Assembly: GCA_949298575.1 (NCBI GenBank)
Contig: CASFXH010000016.1
Coordinates: 1 to 52,640, forward strand
Origin: an uncultured Parabacteroides sp.
GTDB lineage: Bacteria; Bacteroidota; Bacteroidia; Bacteroidales; Tannerellaceae
Length of the DNA: 52,640 bases
Direction of reading: 5' to 3'
In this document: piece by piece, positions 36,269 to 43,877 of the stretch
How positions within the stretch are numbered: the first letter of the stretch is position 1
Layout: each line of letters begins with the position of its first letter
Position numbers and translations under genes: made by a program
The notes under the pieces: generated by a model
What the model saw: only the letters and a program-made list of their open reading frames with translations
What the model was told of the DNA's origin: nothing
The model's database searches: none

Positions 36269-37100
36269 TTGTATATTCTCCTAATATTTTTAAATCCTTA
36301 GTCAGTGGGCGAATCGCTTCCAACGCTTGTTTGTAGCGGAGGAAATCGTCGAAAGTCAAATCAATGTAGAACAGGTACTCCCATTCCCGCCCGATAATGG
36401 GTAATGATTGTATTTTCGTAAGGTTCATGTCGTAAAAAGAAAGGACCGACAAGACTTTAGACAGGCTTCCGGCGGTGTGGGGAAGGGCGAACACGAGCGA
36501 AGCCTTGTCACGTTCGACGCCCCGGAGGATCTCATCGGCTGTCCAACGGTCCGCGATGGCCAGGAAACGGGTGAAATTCCGTTTATTCGTCTCGATGCCT
36601 TCCGCCAGGACCTCAAGTCCGTAGATCTGTGCCGCCAGTTTCCCGCAGATCGCGGCGTGTCCTTTCAATTGGTTCTCGGCGATCCAACGGGCGCTGAGGG
36701 CGGTGTCTTCTTTCTCCACGATCTTGGCGTGTGGGATCGTATCCAAGAAATCACCGCATTGCATCAACGCGATCGGGTGTGAGTTGATTTCCGTGACCTC
36801 ATGGATCGTCGTTCCAGGGAGCGCGACGAGCGAATGGGAAATCCGGAGCTTATACTCGCCGATAATGTTCAGTCCACTTTCCCGGATCAGTTCATGATTC
36901 TGGAGCAAGCTCCCGGCGATCGTGTTCTCGATCGCCATCAATCCTAAGATCGACGGATCTTTCTTGATCGTCGTGATCACTTCCCGGAAGGTGTTGCAAG
37001 GGATGATCTCAATCTCTTCACCTTCAAAGTAATTGTGCGCCGCGATGTCGTGATATGATCCGGCTATACCTTGAATCGCTACTTTCTTTTTCATCGTCAT
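36249..37100 (-). CDS. pheA: prephenate dehydratase with ACT domain
   Basis: First gene of the operon, 283 residues. It converts prephenate to phenylpyruvate. VAIQGIAGSYHDIAAHNYF opens the catalytic domain, IENTIAGSL and NFTRFLAIAD (the TRF motif with the catalytic Thr) follow. The ACT regulatory domain from about residue 195 begins ASLVFALPHTAGSLSKVLSV. The ESRP motif that usually binds phenylalanine is not kept; the place reads LTKIQSLPI. Feedback inhibition may therefore differ. There is no chorismate mutase part, which the operon supplies elsewhere. Transcription is probably set by the leader attenuator just upstream. Confidence 0.92.
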   Translation of the reverse strand: MTMKKKVAIQGIAGSYHDIAAHNYFEGEEIEIIPCNTFREVITTIKKDPSILGLMAIENTIAGSLLQNHELIRESGLNIIGEYKLRISHSLVALPGTTIHEVTEINSHPIALMQCGDFLDTIPHAKIVEKEDTALSARWIAENQLKGHAAICGKLAAQIYGLEVLAEGIETNKRNFTRFLAIADRWTADEILRGVERDKASLVFALPHTAGSLSKVLSVLSFYDMNLTKIQSLPIIGREWEYLFYIDLTFDDFLRYKQALEAIRPLTKDLKILGEYTNGRQSV

Positions 37101-37123
37101 TTACTTACTTGTCATTAACAAAA

Positions 37124-37149
37124 AAGTCCCACCGTGACCGGCAGGACTT
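37124..37149 (-). terminator. attenuator terminator hairpin upstream of pheA
   Basis: On the minus strand AAGTCCTGCCG, loop GTCA and CGGTGGGACTT form an 11-bp stem with two G-T pairs, followed by a run of six T. It lies between the leader peptide and pheA, so it can stop transcription before the operon. Its 5' arm can instead pair with GGCAGGAGTT in the leader. Confidence 0.9.
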
Positions 37150-37190
37150 CATATTTTTAGATTGATTATTTCATGCTTGAATTTCTCAAC

Positions 37191-37255
37191 GCTTTACATA
37201 TAAACTCCTGCCCTTACTTCGCTAAAGTAAAAGTAAAAAAAGTAATATGTAAAGC
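37191..37255 (-). promoter_or_regulatory. leader secondary structures: protector hairpin and antiterminator
   Basis: GCTTTACATAT (minus strand, 37255-37245) and ATATGTAAAGC (37201-37191) form a perfect 11-bp stem that encloses the Phe/Tyr codons; a smaller TTACTT/AAGTAA stem lies inside. The loop side also carries GGCAGGAGTT (37212-37203), complementary at 9 of 10 bases to the 5' arm of the terminator, AAGTCCTGCC (37149-37140). A ribosome stalled on Phe or Tyr codons would open the first stem and free this sequence to block the terminator. Confidence 0.8.
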
Positions 37256-37268
37256 TAAATCGATTCAT
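37194..37268 (-). CDS. Phe/Tyr-rich leader peptide of the aromatic operon
   Basis: A 24-codon frame from ATG 37268 to TAA 37194 encodes a peptide with 6 Phe and 5 Tyr; ten of these eleven lie in residues 4-15 (F, S, F, T, Y, Y, F, F, Y, F, Y, F). It is followed by a terminator hairpin and then by pheA, the aminotransferase, DAHP synthase/mutase and tyrA. This is the classic layout of ribosome-mediated attenuation, sensing charged tRNA-Phe and tRNA-Tyr. No strong Shine-Dalgarno is seen, as is normal for the phylum. Confidence 0.85.
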   Translation of the reverse strand: MNRFSFTYYFFYFYFSEVRAGVYM

Positions 37269-37300
37269 TCTGTTCTTGTCGTTTGTTTCTTTAGACGGGG

Positions 37301-37329
37301 CAAAAGTAACACTTTTTTCTAACATGCAA
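37301..37329 (-). promoter_or_regulatory. promoter of the aromatic amino acid operon
   Basis: On the minus strand TTG (37329-37327), an 18-bp spacer and TACTTTTG (37308-37301), an exact TAnnTTTG box. The transcript would begin about 25 bp before the leader ATG. Confidence 0.65.
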
Positions 37330-37548
37330 GAGAATCGTGATATTTTTTTTGCGAATTTGAGATTTTATGGGACGAGCATATATTAATGTATAGGGTAACG
37401 CTTATCGTGGAAATTTTCCGCTTGGTCGATAAAAAGCTTGGATTGGTCGAGTGACATTGCTTCTTGATATGGATTATTGTTCTTTTGCCCTTGTTTTTGG
37501 CTTAGGCCTACATCTTGAAGTGACGTTGAAAAAGACTTATTGCATAAG

Positions 37549-37875
37549 ATGAATATGAAAGATGTGATTTTTGTACGGGAAGGGAATCGGATTATCCGTT
37601 TGCTGACAGACGATATTCTTTTCCTGGAAGGTTTTGGTGATTATGTGAAGGTTTATCGGACCACGGAAAAAACACTTTTATTGAGGGTTAGTTTGAAGCG
37701 GTTCGAGGAAATCTTGGAAAAGCGGCTTTTTTGCCGAGTGCACCGTTCTTATATCGTTTCTGTTTCACGCATTGATTATATTGAGCATAAACGAATCCGT
37801 ATCGGGCAAACATTGATTCCGATCAGTGATTCTTATCAGCCGGCCCTAATGCGGCTTTTGGCGATAGTGGAATAA
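37549..37875 (+). CDS. lone LytTR DNA-binding protein
   Basis: About 108 residues that make up a LytTR domain and nothing else: IFVREGNRIIRLLTDDILFL, EGFGDYVKVYRTTEKTLLLR, then FCRVHRSYIVSVSRIDYIEH. There is no receiver domain, so input is not a typical phospho-relay. I use ATG 37549; a TTG at 37540 and an ATG at 37555 are alternatives. It ends one base before the end of the convergent outer-membrane gene. A natural target is the nearby lipoprotein cluster; this is inference. Confidence 0.85.
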   Translation: MNMKDVIFVREGNRIIRLLTDDILFLEGFGDYVKVYRTTEKTLLLRVSLKRFEEILEKRLFCRVHRSYIVSVSRIDYIEHKRIRIGQTLIPISDSYQPALMRLLAIVE

Positions 37876-39084
37876 TCAAAGTTTGACATGGTGGAAAAGT
37901 TCGCTCATCGTATAGGTGAGTACTAACCCCGTAATGCCCCAGTGGAAATGGGTGCCGCCAAACGTGGCTCGCTCGTGGAACACGGAGGTATGGATCCGAC
38001 CATTCAAGACGGGGAAGCCTACTCCCAGTGTCGCTCGCCAAGAACGACCTGACTGCCCTCGTATATTCATATAATAGGGTGTCGAGAAAACGAGGCCGAG
38101 CTTGTAGACCATCTTTTCCCAAAGAGGCGATGAACTGTAACCGTTCGGCTCGTAACAGCTTCCAAGGCGTATCTCGTGCGTGTCATTGAACGTAAAGCGG
38201 CTGTCGGATGAGCGTAAGCGTCCGTATTGGATATATTGATAGTCGAGGGCGTATGTCATTTGTTTATGGTCGACTGAAATGCCGAAGCCGAAGCGTTGGG
38301 GCAAACGCCAAGTCTCGGTGCCTTTATCGATCGTCGCGCCAGATGAAGTGGTTGAGAGCGTGCGTTCATGGGTCATGCGGATTTTCCCTGACCAAGTGTA
38401 GCTCGCGCCAATGGTGAGAAACAATTCTTTCCCAAGCTGGCGGGTATATTGCGTGCCAAAGTCAATAGTCCAGCCTTGCCCGGACAGGTTTTCCGTGAGC
38501 GCTTGCTCGCTTTGCGATTCGCTGTTTTCGATTTTCCCGAAAAGGAAACCAGCGTTCACGCCTACTGAGAGGGCGGGTGTCAGTTGGAGGGCGTTGCTGA
38601 TTTGGAAGAGCGAGAGGCCTCCATCGCCGGTGAAAGTGCTTATGTAGTATGTCCCCGGAGAACCTTCCATCTCCTCGTGGCTTTTAAAATAATAACCGAC
38701 CACGCTATAAGGACTTAATCGTGCGGCGGCATACCAACGGGGCATAATCCGTCCCGCTAGCGCCAAGCCTGAGAAATTGCCGACAAAGCTTGTGTTACGG
38801 TTGCTGCCTGAATGGTAATCCTCGAAGCGGGCAAAGGCGGATAGCTCCGCGTAGAGCCGGCATGAGTCGAGTGCCGTAAGGCCGGCTGGATTCGTCGGAT
38901 TGATGAACTCATGGTCGCGCGTGCCGATCGCGACACCACCCATGCCCGCGTTCGCCCCGTTGAGACCGGTGGTGATTTCGCCGATTCCAAACATGGAGTA
39001 AGGGGAGGAGGTCATCGAATTTTGCCCTACGGCTAGCGTGGGGAGCAGGAGGCTTAGCCATCCGTATATCCTAATAGCTTTCAT
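37876..39084 (-). CDS. outer-membrane beta-barrel protein (FadL/PorV-like)
   Basis: About 402 residues from ATG 39084, which begins the signal peptide AIRIYGWLSLLLPTLAVGQ. The mature start SMTSSPYSMFGIGEITTGLN and AGMGGVAIGTRDHEFINPTN resemble the N-terminus of FadL/PorV-like barrels in Bacteroidetes. Alternating aromatic strands continue to the end, which closes with LTYTMSELFHHVKL. Function unknown; related proteins pass hydrophobic compounds or help type IX export. It overlaps the DUF4270 gene by 14 bp and is likely cotranscribed with it. Confidence 0.75.
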   Translation of the reverse strand: MKAIRIYGWLSLLLPTLAVGQNSMTSSPYSMFGIGEITTGLNGANAGMGGVAIGTRDHEFINPTNPAGLTALDSCRLYAELSAFARFEDYHSGSNRNTSFVGNFSGLALAGRIMPRWYAAARLSPYSVVGYYFKSHEEMEGSPGTYYISTFTGDGGLSLFQISNALQLTPALSVGVNAGFLFGKIENSESQSEQALTENLSGQGWTIDFGTQYTRQLGKELFLTIGASYTWSGKIRMTHERTLSTTSSGATIDKGTETWRLPQRFGFGISVDHKQMTYALDYQYIQYGRLRSSDSRFTFNDTHEIRLGSCYEPNGYSSSPLWEKMVYKLGLVFSTPYYMNIRGQSGRSWRATLGVGFPVLNGRIHTSVFHERATFGGTHFHWGITGLVLTYTMSELFHHVKL

Positions 39085-40390
39085 AAATTTTGAATGTAAG
39101 TAAAAGATCAATTGAGTTTTCAGATTCTTGATCGCGGAAAGTCAAGTTCCGGAAGGTTCCCGTATAAGTGTCGCTGTCGAACACGAGTCGCAGGCTGTGC
39201 TTGTACATCCCGACGGCCCCCAACTCTTCTTGCATGAAGGTGGTCACGTCGAAATAGTAATAATTCTCGCCAACAATGCTGTTGTTCGATACGAAGGTGG
39301 CGTGTTGCACTTCTTCACCCAAATAGTCGGTCACGGCGTCGGTCACGACGTTGTTCTCGTCGACGATATACAGGTAGAGGCTGTCGGGCAACGGGTTGTA
39401 TTCCGTCCAAGTGCCTGGCTCGGGATAGATTCGCAGATAGGCCGACTCGATGGAGACGTAATCGCCCAGCTGGAGGATGTTGTTCAGGTGCGGGAAAGAA
39501 AGCGTACTGTACCACCCGACTCCTCCGAATACCAAGCCGCGGCCTCCTAACTCCTCAGACGCGACCTCGACATTTTTCTCCGGAAGCTCCTCAAGGCCCG
39601 TCCCCGTCCGGTTGTGGTCTATGTGATAAAATTGCGATTCAGGATCGGGCTTGATATCGCAGCTTTCATGCCTGTCTTCGTTCTCGATATGGTAATGAAG
39701 CGTGACGACGGCAGAGGTGTCGTTGACCTGAAAGGCGAGGGCGCTCTCGCAAGTCTCGTCGGGAATGATCGCCAATCCTTTGAAATAATCTTGAAAATGG
39801 TCGCCCGAGACGCCGTCGTCTCTTCGGTGCAATCGCTCGAGCATTTCCTCTCCCAAAGCGTCCGGAAGGCGGATTTCCACATGATCCCCCATCTTCCAAT
39901 CAGGTATAAAAGTATGCGAGGCTAGAGGCGTTTCGTCATAAGGGAATGTCGCTCGATTGTAAATATAGCCATTGTCATTGGGGATGATTCGCTCTTGCAG
40001 TTGATGGACGTGGAGACGCATAGGGCGTGTCGTATCGCCAATCGCGTAGCCGCTATAGTTCAGCGAGAGCGTCATCGAGTCGAACCGCACCACCTCGTCG
40101 GCGTCGGTCGAGTAGGTTGGCGTGGCATAAGGCACATAGGAACTGGCCGTTGCCGTGCCCCAGAGCGGATGGCTATAGCGTCCGACGAGGGCGATTCCTT
40201 TATTATTGGTCTCTACGGAATCGATGGTCGTGGACGTGACGATGATCGTGCAGGAATCCACCATGACGTTGCGGAAAGCCGTTTCCACCCAACTCTCGCC
40301 AAAATGGCTATTGGAATCGTAGCAAGCGGTGAGCGAGCCAAGCCAGAGAAGGATTCCAATCCCTATCGGATAATGTCTTGAAATACGCAT
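39071..40390 (-). CDS. DUF4270-type lipoprotein
   Basis: The 439-residue protein has a lipoprotein signal: IGIGILLWLGSLTAC with Cys at residue 23. The mature part shows DUF4270 traits: a Ser/Thr-rich beta-sandwich, WVETAFRNVMVDSCTIIVTS, then GIALVGRYSHPLWGTATASS. DUF4270 proteins occur across Bacteroidetes, often near Kelch lipoproteins and barrel proteins, as here; their role is not known. It is the first gene of a two-gene minus-strand operon, divergent from the Kelch gene. Confidence 0.78.
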   Translation of the reverse strand: MRISRHYPIGIGILLWLGSLTACYDSNSHFGESWVETAFRNVMVDSCTIIVTSTTIDSVETNNKGIALVGRYSHPLWGTATASSYVPYATPTYSTDADEVVRFDSMTLSLNYSGYAIGDTTRPMRLHVHQLQERIIPNDNGYIYNRATFPYDETPLASHTFIPDWKMGDHVEIRLPDALGEEMLERLHRRDDGVSGDHFQDYFKGLAIIPDETCESALAFQVNDTSAVVTLHYHIENEDRHESCDIKPDPESQFYHIDHNRTGTGLEELPEKNVEVASEELGGRGLVFGGVGWYSTLSFPHLNNILQLGDYVSIESAYLRIYPEPGTWTEYNPLPDSLYLYIVDENNVVTDAVTDYLGEEVQHATFVSNNSIVGENYYYFDVTTFMQEELGAVGMYKHSLRLVFDSDTYTGTFRNLTFRDQESENSIDLLLTFKIYESY

Positions 40391-40565
40391 ACGGATCTTG
40401 TTTTCTTTTTCCGCGAAGAACCGAGTTCATTTTCAGCCGCGCAAAAAGAATCCATCAATGTCTTACATCGTGCGACGAATGGGCGATCCGCTTCGGTGAA
40501 TAGCACGAAAGCTTCTTTTCGCGTTCCGTGACTTCTCCCTAACCTGTTCACCATCTTCTCCCCGA

Positions 40566-40923
40566 AGAATAATTGTTTTCCTTATGAAGGGAAATAGTTC
40601 TTTTTCCTCGAATAAAAAGTTCGTTACATACGGATCTATCCTTCAATTTTCACCGCTGATTTTATAATCACCGCCGGTGATTATATAAACGCCGTCGGTG
40701 ATTATATAATCAGCGACGGTGATTAGAGAATAGTTGCCCTCGCGAGGAAGAATTACTTAGGTATGCGAGAAAGAATTGTTGCCTATGCAAGCAAAGAATG
40801 GATCGGGGAGCAATGTCGAAACAGGATAGGGACTAAGTAGCCCGTGCGTGGGGAGCGAGCCTTTTCCCGCCTCCAAACGCCCATTTACCGACGGATAGGC
40901 GGCATTCACCGATTATTTTTGCG
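40566..40923. repeat. array of about 21-25 bp palindromic units in a divergent gap
   Basis: The gap between DUF4270 and Kelch genes is built of short repeated units. Clearest are three 21-bp units at 40669-40689, 40690-40710 and 40711-40731, each close to CACCGNNGGTGATTATATAA, with an 18-bp partial unit before them. Before and after, looser units of 22-25 bp start AGAAT or AATAG and each hold a small palindrome, such as CCTCGCGAGG or TTGCCTATGCAA. A further 21-bp pair, CATTTACCGACGG and CATTCACCGATT, starts at 40882 and 40903. The rest of the gap, 40391-40565, shows nothing I can support. Confidence 0.7.
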
Positions 40924-40976
40924 ATTTCATGCCCGCCCCTATTCCTTTGCGGAAAATTATTTCTAAAAAGAGAAAA

Positions 40977-42011
40977 ATGAAACGGAAAAAGAACTGGATT
41001 TGGTTATGGGGGATGTTGTGCTCGCCCCTGTTTTTCAGCGCTTGTGGTGGCGATGACGATGAGGATTTGATTGGTTATTGGGTGCGTGTGTCCGATTTCG
41101 ACGGGTTGGCTCGAGGCGAGGCATCAGCTTTCTCGATTGGTTCGAAAGGCTATTTGGTCTGCGGGTTTGACGGAAGCAAGAACAACACGCGCATGAGCGA
41201 TTTTTGGGAATACGACATGGAGATGGATTCCTGGACGCAATTGGCTGATTTCCCAGGATCGGCACGCAGCAAGGCCACCGCTTTTTCTATCGATGACAAA
41301 GGTTACATGGGGACAGGCTATAACTATACCACCGAGACGGGTGAGACCTACCTGAGCGATTTTTGGGAATATGACCCGGCGAGCAACACTTGGACGCGGC
41401 GGGCCGATTTTCCCGGATCGGCGCGCTACGATGCCGTCTCGTTCGCCGTGGACGGGCAAGGTTATGTCGGCGCGGGCTACGATGGGAATTACCTGAAAGA
41501 TTTTTATGCCTATAATCCATTGAGCGATACGTGGACACAAATCGTCAGCATTGGCGGGACAAAGCGGCGTGGCGCTTCCAGCTTCGTGATCGATGGAGTG
41601 GCTTACGTCTGTTGCGGGCAAAACAATGGAACGTATGTGGATGATTTCTGGAAATATGATCCCTCGGCGGGAACTTGGACACAACTTCGAGACCTCTCGG
41701 ACTCGTCTGATGAGGAGTATGACGATGAGTATACCTCCATCACCAGGATGTACGCGAATACGTTCGTGATCGATGGGGTGGCTTACTTGACTTGTGGCGA
41801 GGCAGGTAGTTTGATTGACACCACTTGGAAATACTATCCGTCGAGCGACCAATGGGAGGAAGTGCACGCGTTCAAGGGCTCGACCCGGACCGAGGCGGTC
41901 GCTTTCTCGAACGGCGAACGAGGTTTTGTCGCGACCGGAAAAATCGGGACGACTCGTTTCGATGATATTTGGGAGTTAAAGCCCTATGAATATGATCCGG
42001 ATGATAATTGA
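40977..42011 (+). CDS. Kelch-repeat lipoprotein
   Basis: About 344 residues from ATG 40977, the start that opens the signal peptide KKNWIWLWGMLCSPLFFSAC (lipobox FSAC; the acidic stretch GGDDDEDL follows, typical of surface-bound lipoproteins). At least five Kelch blades are seen, each near A-x-F-x-I-x-x-K-G-Y, then SDFWEYDPASNTWTRRADFP. Together they make a beta-propeller. It is coupled to a small lipoprotein gene by a 26-bp overlap and divergent from the DUF4270 gene; the three are probably one functional set. Confidence 0.85.
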   Translation: MKRKKNWIWLWGMLCSPLFFSACGGDDDEDLIGYWVRVSDFDGLARGEASAFSIGSKGYLVCGFDGSKNNTRMSDFWEYDMEMDSWTQLADFPGSARSKATAFSIDDKGYMGTGYNYTTETGETYLSDFWEYDPASNTWTRRADFPGSARYDAVSFAVDGQGYVGAGYDGNYLKDFYAYNPLSDTWTQIVSIGGTKRRGASSFVIDGVAYVCCGQNNGTYVDDFWKYDPSAGTWTQLRDLSDSSDEEYDDEYTSITRMYANTFVIDGVAYLTCGEAGSLIDTTWKYYPSSDQWEEVHAFKGSTRTEAVAFSNGERGFVATGKIGTTRFDDIWELKPYEYDPDDN

Positions 42012-42315
42012 AAGGGGAGTTCAGGCGCTCATTATCACGTTGGCGCTTTATTTATCGGGGTGCGGATGGAGTGACGACAAGAAGGTTCGGGTTGCCTTAC
42101 GGACATTTCCTGTCGATAGCGGATGGGGCTATGAGATCCGGGCTGGTGAACGGCGTTTGATTTACCAGCCTACGATCCCGGCCCTCGACTCCATCCGTCC
42201 GTTCCCTTCCGAGGCGAGCGCGAAACGGGTTGGTCGACTTGTGCTTGAGCGGGTCGTTAGCGGGCAACGCTATGCCCTCACGGAAAATGAGGTAAAAGCC
42301 GCTTTTGGTGAATGA
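41986..42315 (+). CDS. small lipoprotein, DUF4907-like
   Basis: The 109-residue protein has a lipoprotein signal (ALIITLALYLSGC, Cys near residue 26). The mature part VDSGWGYEIRAGERRLIYQP, then TIPAL, fits DUF4907, a small Bacteroidetes family seen beside Kelch and DUF4270 genes; the family name comes from memory and needs a profile search. It overlaps the Kelch gene's end, which supports cotranslation. Role unknown. Confidence 0.7.
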   Translation: MNMIRMIIERGVQALIITLALYLSGCGWSDDKKVRVALRTFPVDSGWGYEIRAGERRLIYQPTIPALDSIRPFPSEASAKRVGRLVLERVVSGQRYALTENEVKAAFGE

Positions 42316-42372
42316 GTGGCCGTCGAATGTGAAAACGGATGGATGTTTTTAGTTTTGTTCGGGGAAAAACCG

Positions 42373-42380
42373 TACATTCG
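42373..42380 (+). promoter_or_regulatory. -7 box before the second LytTR gene
   Basis: TACATTCG fits TAnnTTCG and lies 16 bp before the ATG at 42397; no clean -33 TTG at the right distance. Confidence 0.4.
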
Positions 42381-42396
42381 CGGCATATAAAAAGAC

Positions 42397-42813
42397 ATGA
42401 ACAAGACACAAATGGATCGATACCTTATTATAAAGACAAGAGACGAGCTGTTGCGTATAAGGATAGGGCAAATCCTTTATTTCGAGGCCGATCGCAACTA
42501 TACGAAATTGTTGCTCTCGAATGGTATTCAATTTACGTTCGCGATCAACATTGGTAAAATCGAGGAAATGCTGGAAAAGCAGATCGAGGGTTGCCATAAG
42601 GTGCTGATGCGTGTGGGAAAAAGCCATATCATCAACAAGAATCATATTTTGCAAATCAATCTTCCGAAACAAAAATTGTTGCTCTTAAGCGAAGAGGGTA
42701 AGCCAAGGGAACTGGTGATCTCCAAAGATCCCTTGAAGCAATTGAAGGATTTCCTGGAAAAAGAAATCTTGAGAAAGGAACCGGAAACTACCACTCCGGA
42801 AAACAACGCTTAA
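42397..42813 (+). CDS. lone LytTR DNA-binding protein
   Basis: 138 residues with a LytTR domain at about 8-105: YLIIKTRDELLRIRIGQILY, FEADRNYTKLLLSNG and MRVGKSHIINKNHILQINL. A charged tail (EKEILRKEPETTTPE) follows. No receiver domain. It opens the phospho-signalling island: the FHA gene starts 12 bp later. It shares the single-domain form of the gene at 37549 but is a different sequence. It could regulate the island; the Thr-rich tail might itself be a kinase target, which is speculation. Confidence 0.85.
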   Translation: MNKTQMDRYLIIKTRDELLRIRIGQILYFEADRNYTKLLLSNGIQFTFAINIGKIEEMLEKQIEGCHKVLMRVGKSHIINKNHILQINLPKQKLLLLSEEGKPRELVISKDPLKQLKDFLEKEILRKEPETTTPENNA

Positions 42814-42818
42814 GGAGG
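42813..42818 (+). promoter_or_regulatory. strong Shine-Dalgarno before the FHA gene
   Basis: AGGAGG lies 7 bp before the ATG at 42826, overlapping the previous stop codon. Perfect Shine-Dalgarno sites are uncommon in Bacteroidetes, so this gene may be translated unusually well. Confidence 0.5.
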
Positions 42819-42825
42819 AAAGCCT

Positions 42826-43479
42826 ATGCGGATCAAGATCGGTAAGGCACCGGACAACGATATTGTGGTCGACGACGCGCATGTGAGTCGGCATCATGCC
42901 CAATTGTCCCGGAATGAGGAAGGGGGATGGGTGCTGGAAGATCTTGACTCGACGAACGGGACTTTCGTGAATGGGGATCAAATTGTCCGTAAACCCGTGG
43001 TGACGACCGACGACATCCAGTTAGGGGACCGGTATCATTTGAATCTCGCGGAAGCCTTGAGGCAAGCGAATGATTATAGCGATGAATTTGACGCCCTGAA
43101 AGGGGTTTACGATAACTATATTAAAGAGAAAGTTCAAATACAAGCCAATAATCAATTTAAAATAAGGTTATTACAATCTTTGCCATTCGCTATTCCAGGC
43201 GTGATAGGTATCCTTATTGGTTTTATGGGGAAAGGTAGCCCCACGCTTTTCGCGGTCAGCCTCCTGATCGCGATTTGCGCGCCGACGGTTGGTGTCTTTT
43301 TAGGGGCACGCCAATCAGCGAAAATACCTCAGCAACTTCAAGAACTGACCAATCGTTTTAAGACAGAGTATGTTTGCCCCAAGTGCGGTACGTTTTTGGG
43401 TGAAATACCTTGGGAATCTTTGCGGAAACGGAAGCGTTGCCCCGTCTCGTCATGCCAAGCGCGTTGGACGAGGGATTAG
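42826..43479 (+). CDS. FHA-domain membrane protein with C-terminal zinc ribbon
   Basis: 217 residues in three parts. The FHA domain (1-75) keeps GKAPDND, VSRHHAQL (Ser21, Arg22, His23) and DSTNGTFVNG, the phosphothreonine-binding set. Two transmembrane helices follow near 117-134 and 141-160. The tail has CPKC at 184-187 and C-P-V-S-S-C at 205-210, a likely zinc ribbon. The FHA part would face the cytoplasm and dock on phosphorylated Thr made by the kinase at 45235. It is coupled to LytTR by a 12-bp gap. Confidence 0.88.
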   Translation: MRIKIGKAPDNDIVVDDAHVSRHHAQLSRNEEGGWVLEDLDSTNGTFVNGDQIVRKPVVTTDDIQLGDRYHLNLAEALRQANDYSDEFDALKGVYDNYIKEKVQIQANNQFKIRLLQSLPFAIPGVIGILIGFMGKGSPTLFAVSLLIAICAPTVGVFLGARQSAKIPQQLQELTNRFKTEYVCPKCGTFLGEIPWESLRKRKRCPVSSCQARWTRD

Positions 43480-43579
43480 TCCCCCCTTCTTCATACCCGG
43501 AAACCACTATTTTCGTACAGAAACAAAAACTATTTGATTATAAAGGAAATCGCGTGAATAGGTGAAGGAAAGCTTTTCC

Positions 43580-43587
43580 TAATTTTG
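43580..43587 (+). promoter_or_regulatory. -7 box of the acidic-protein/FHA/PP2C operon
   Basis: TAATTTTG is an exact TAnnTTTG box, 35 bp before the ATG at 43623. Downstream, CCTAATT (43578-43584) and AATTAGG (43609-43615) form an inverted repeat across the 5' leader. Confidence 0.5.
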
Positions 43588-43622
43588 TTCGCGAATTAAG
43601 AACATTATAATTAGGACAAGCG

Positions 43623-43877
43623 ATGGGAGAGGAATACACTTTCGTTACGTTGGATGACAATGACGCTTCCCTCAAGGATGAGTCCGTCCTCATCAATATT
43701 GATGAGGCGGTCAATCTGGGAGAGGCGGTGACAATCGACGAGGGAATGATGGAAAATGTTGACGGCGATTTCATCACGTTATCTGATGATACGGTTATGC
43801 TTTCCGACTCGGATATGCTCGACATGTATTCAACGGATATGGGTATGGACGACCCAGATATTTCATTCATTCTATGA
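43623..43877 (+). CDS. small acidic protein with Thr-x-x-Asp motifs
   Basis: 84 residues, about a third Asp or Glu and with a single Lys. There is no signal, membrane helix or known domain. Phrases repeat: YTFVTLDDND, AVTIDEG, FITLSDDTVMLSDSD. Two Thr have Asp at +3 (Thr9, Thr52) and Thr37 has Glu at +3; FHA domains are known to favour phospho-Thr with Asp at +3. It overlaps the second FHA gene by 4 bp (ATGA at 43874-43877), so both are made together. I infer a kinase substrate that recruits FHA proteins, like GarA-type partners; no homologue is claimed. Confidence 0.7.
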   Translation: MGEEYTFVTLDDNDASLKDESVLINIDEAVNLGEAVTIDEGMMENVDGDFITLSDDTVMLSDSDMLDMYSTDMGMDDPDISFIL

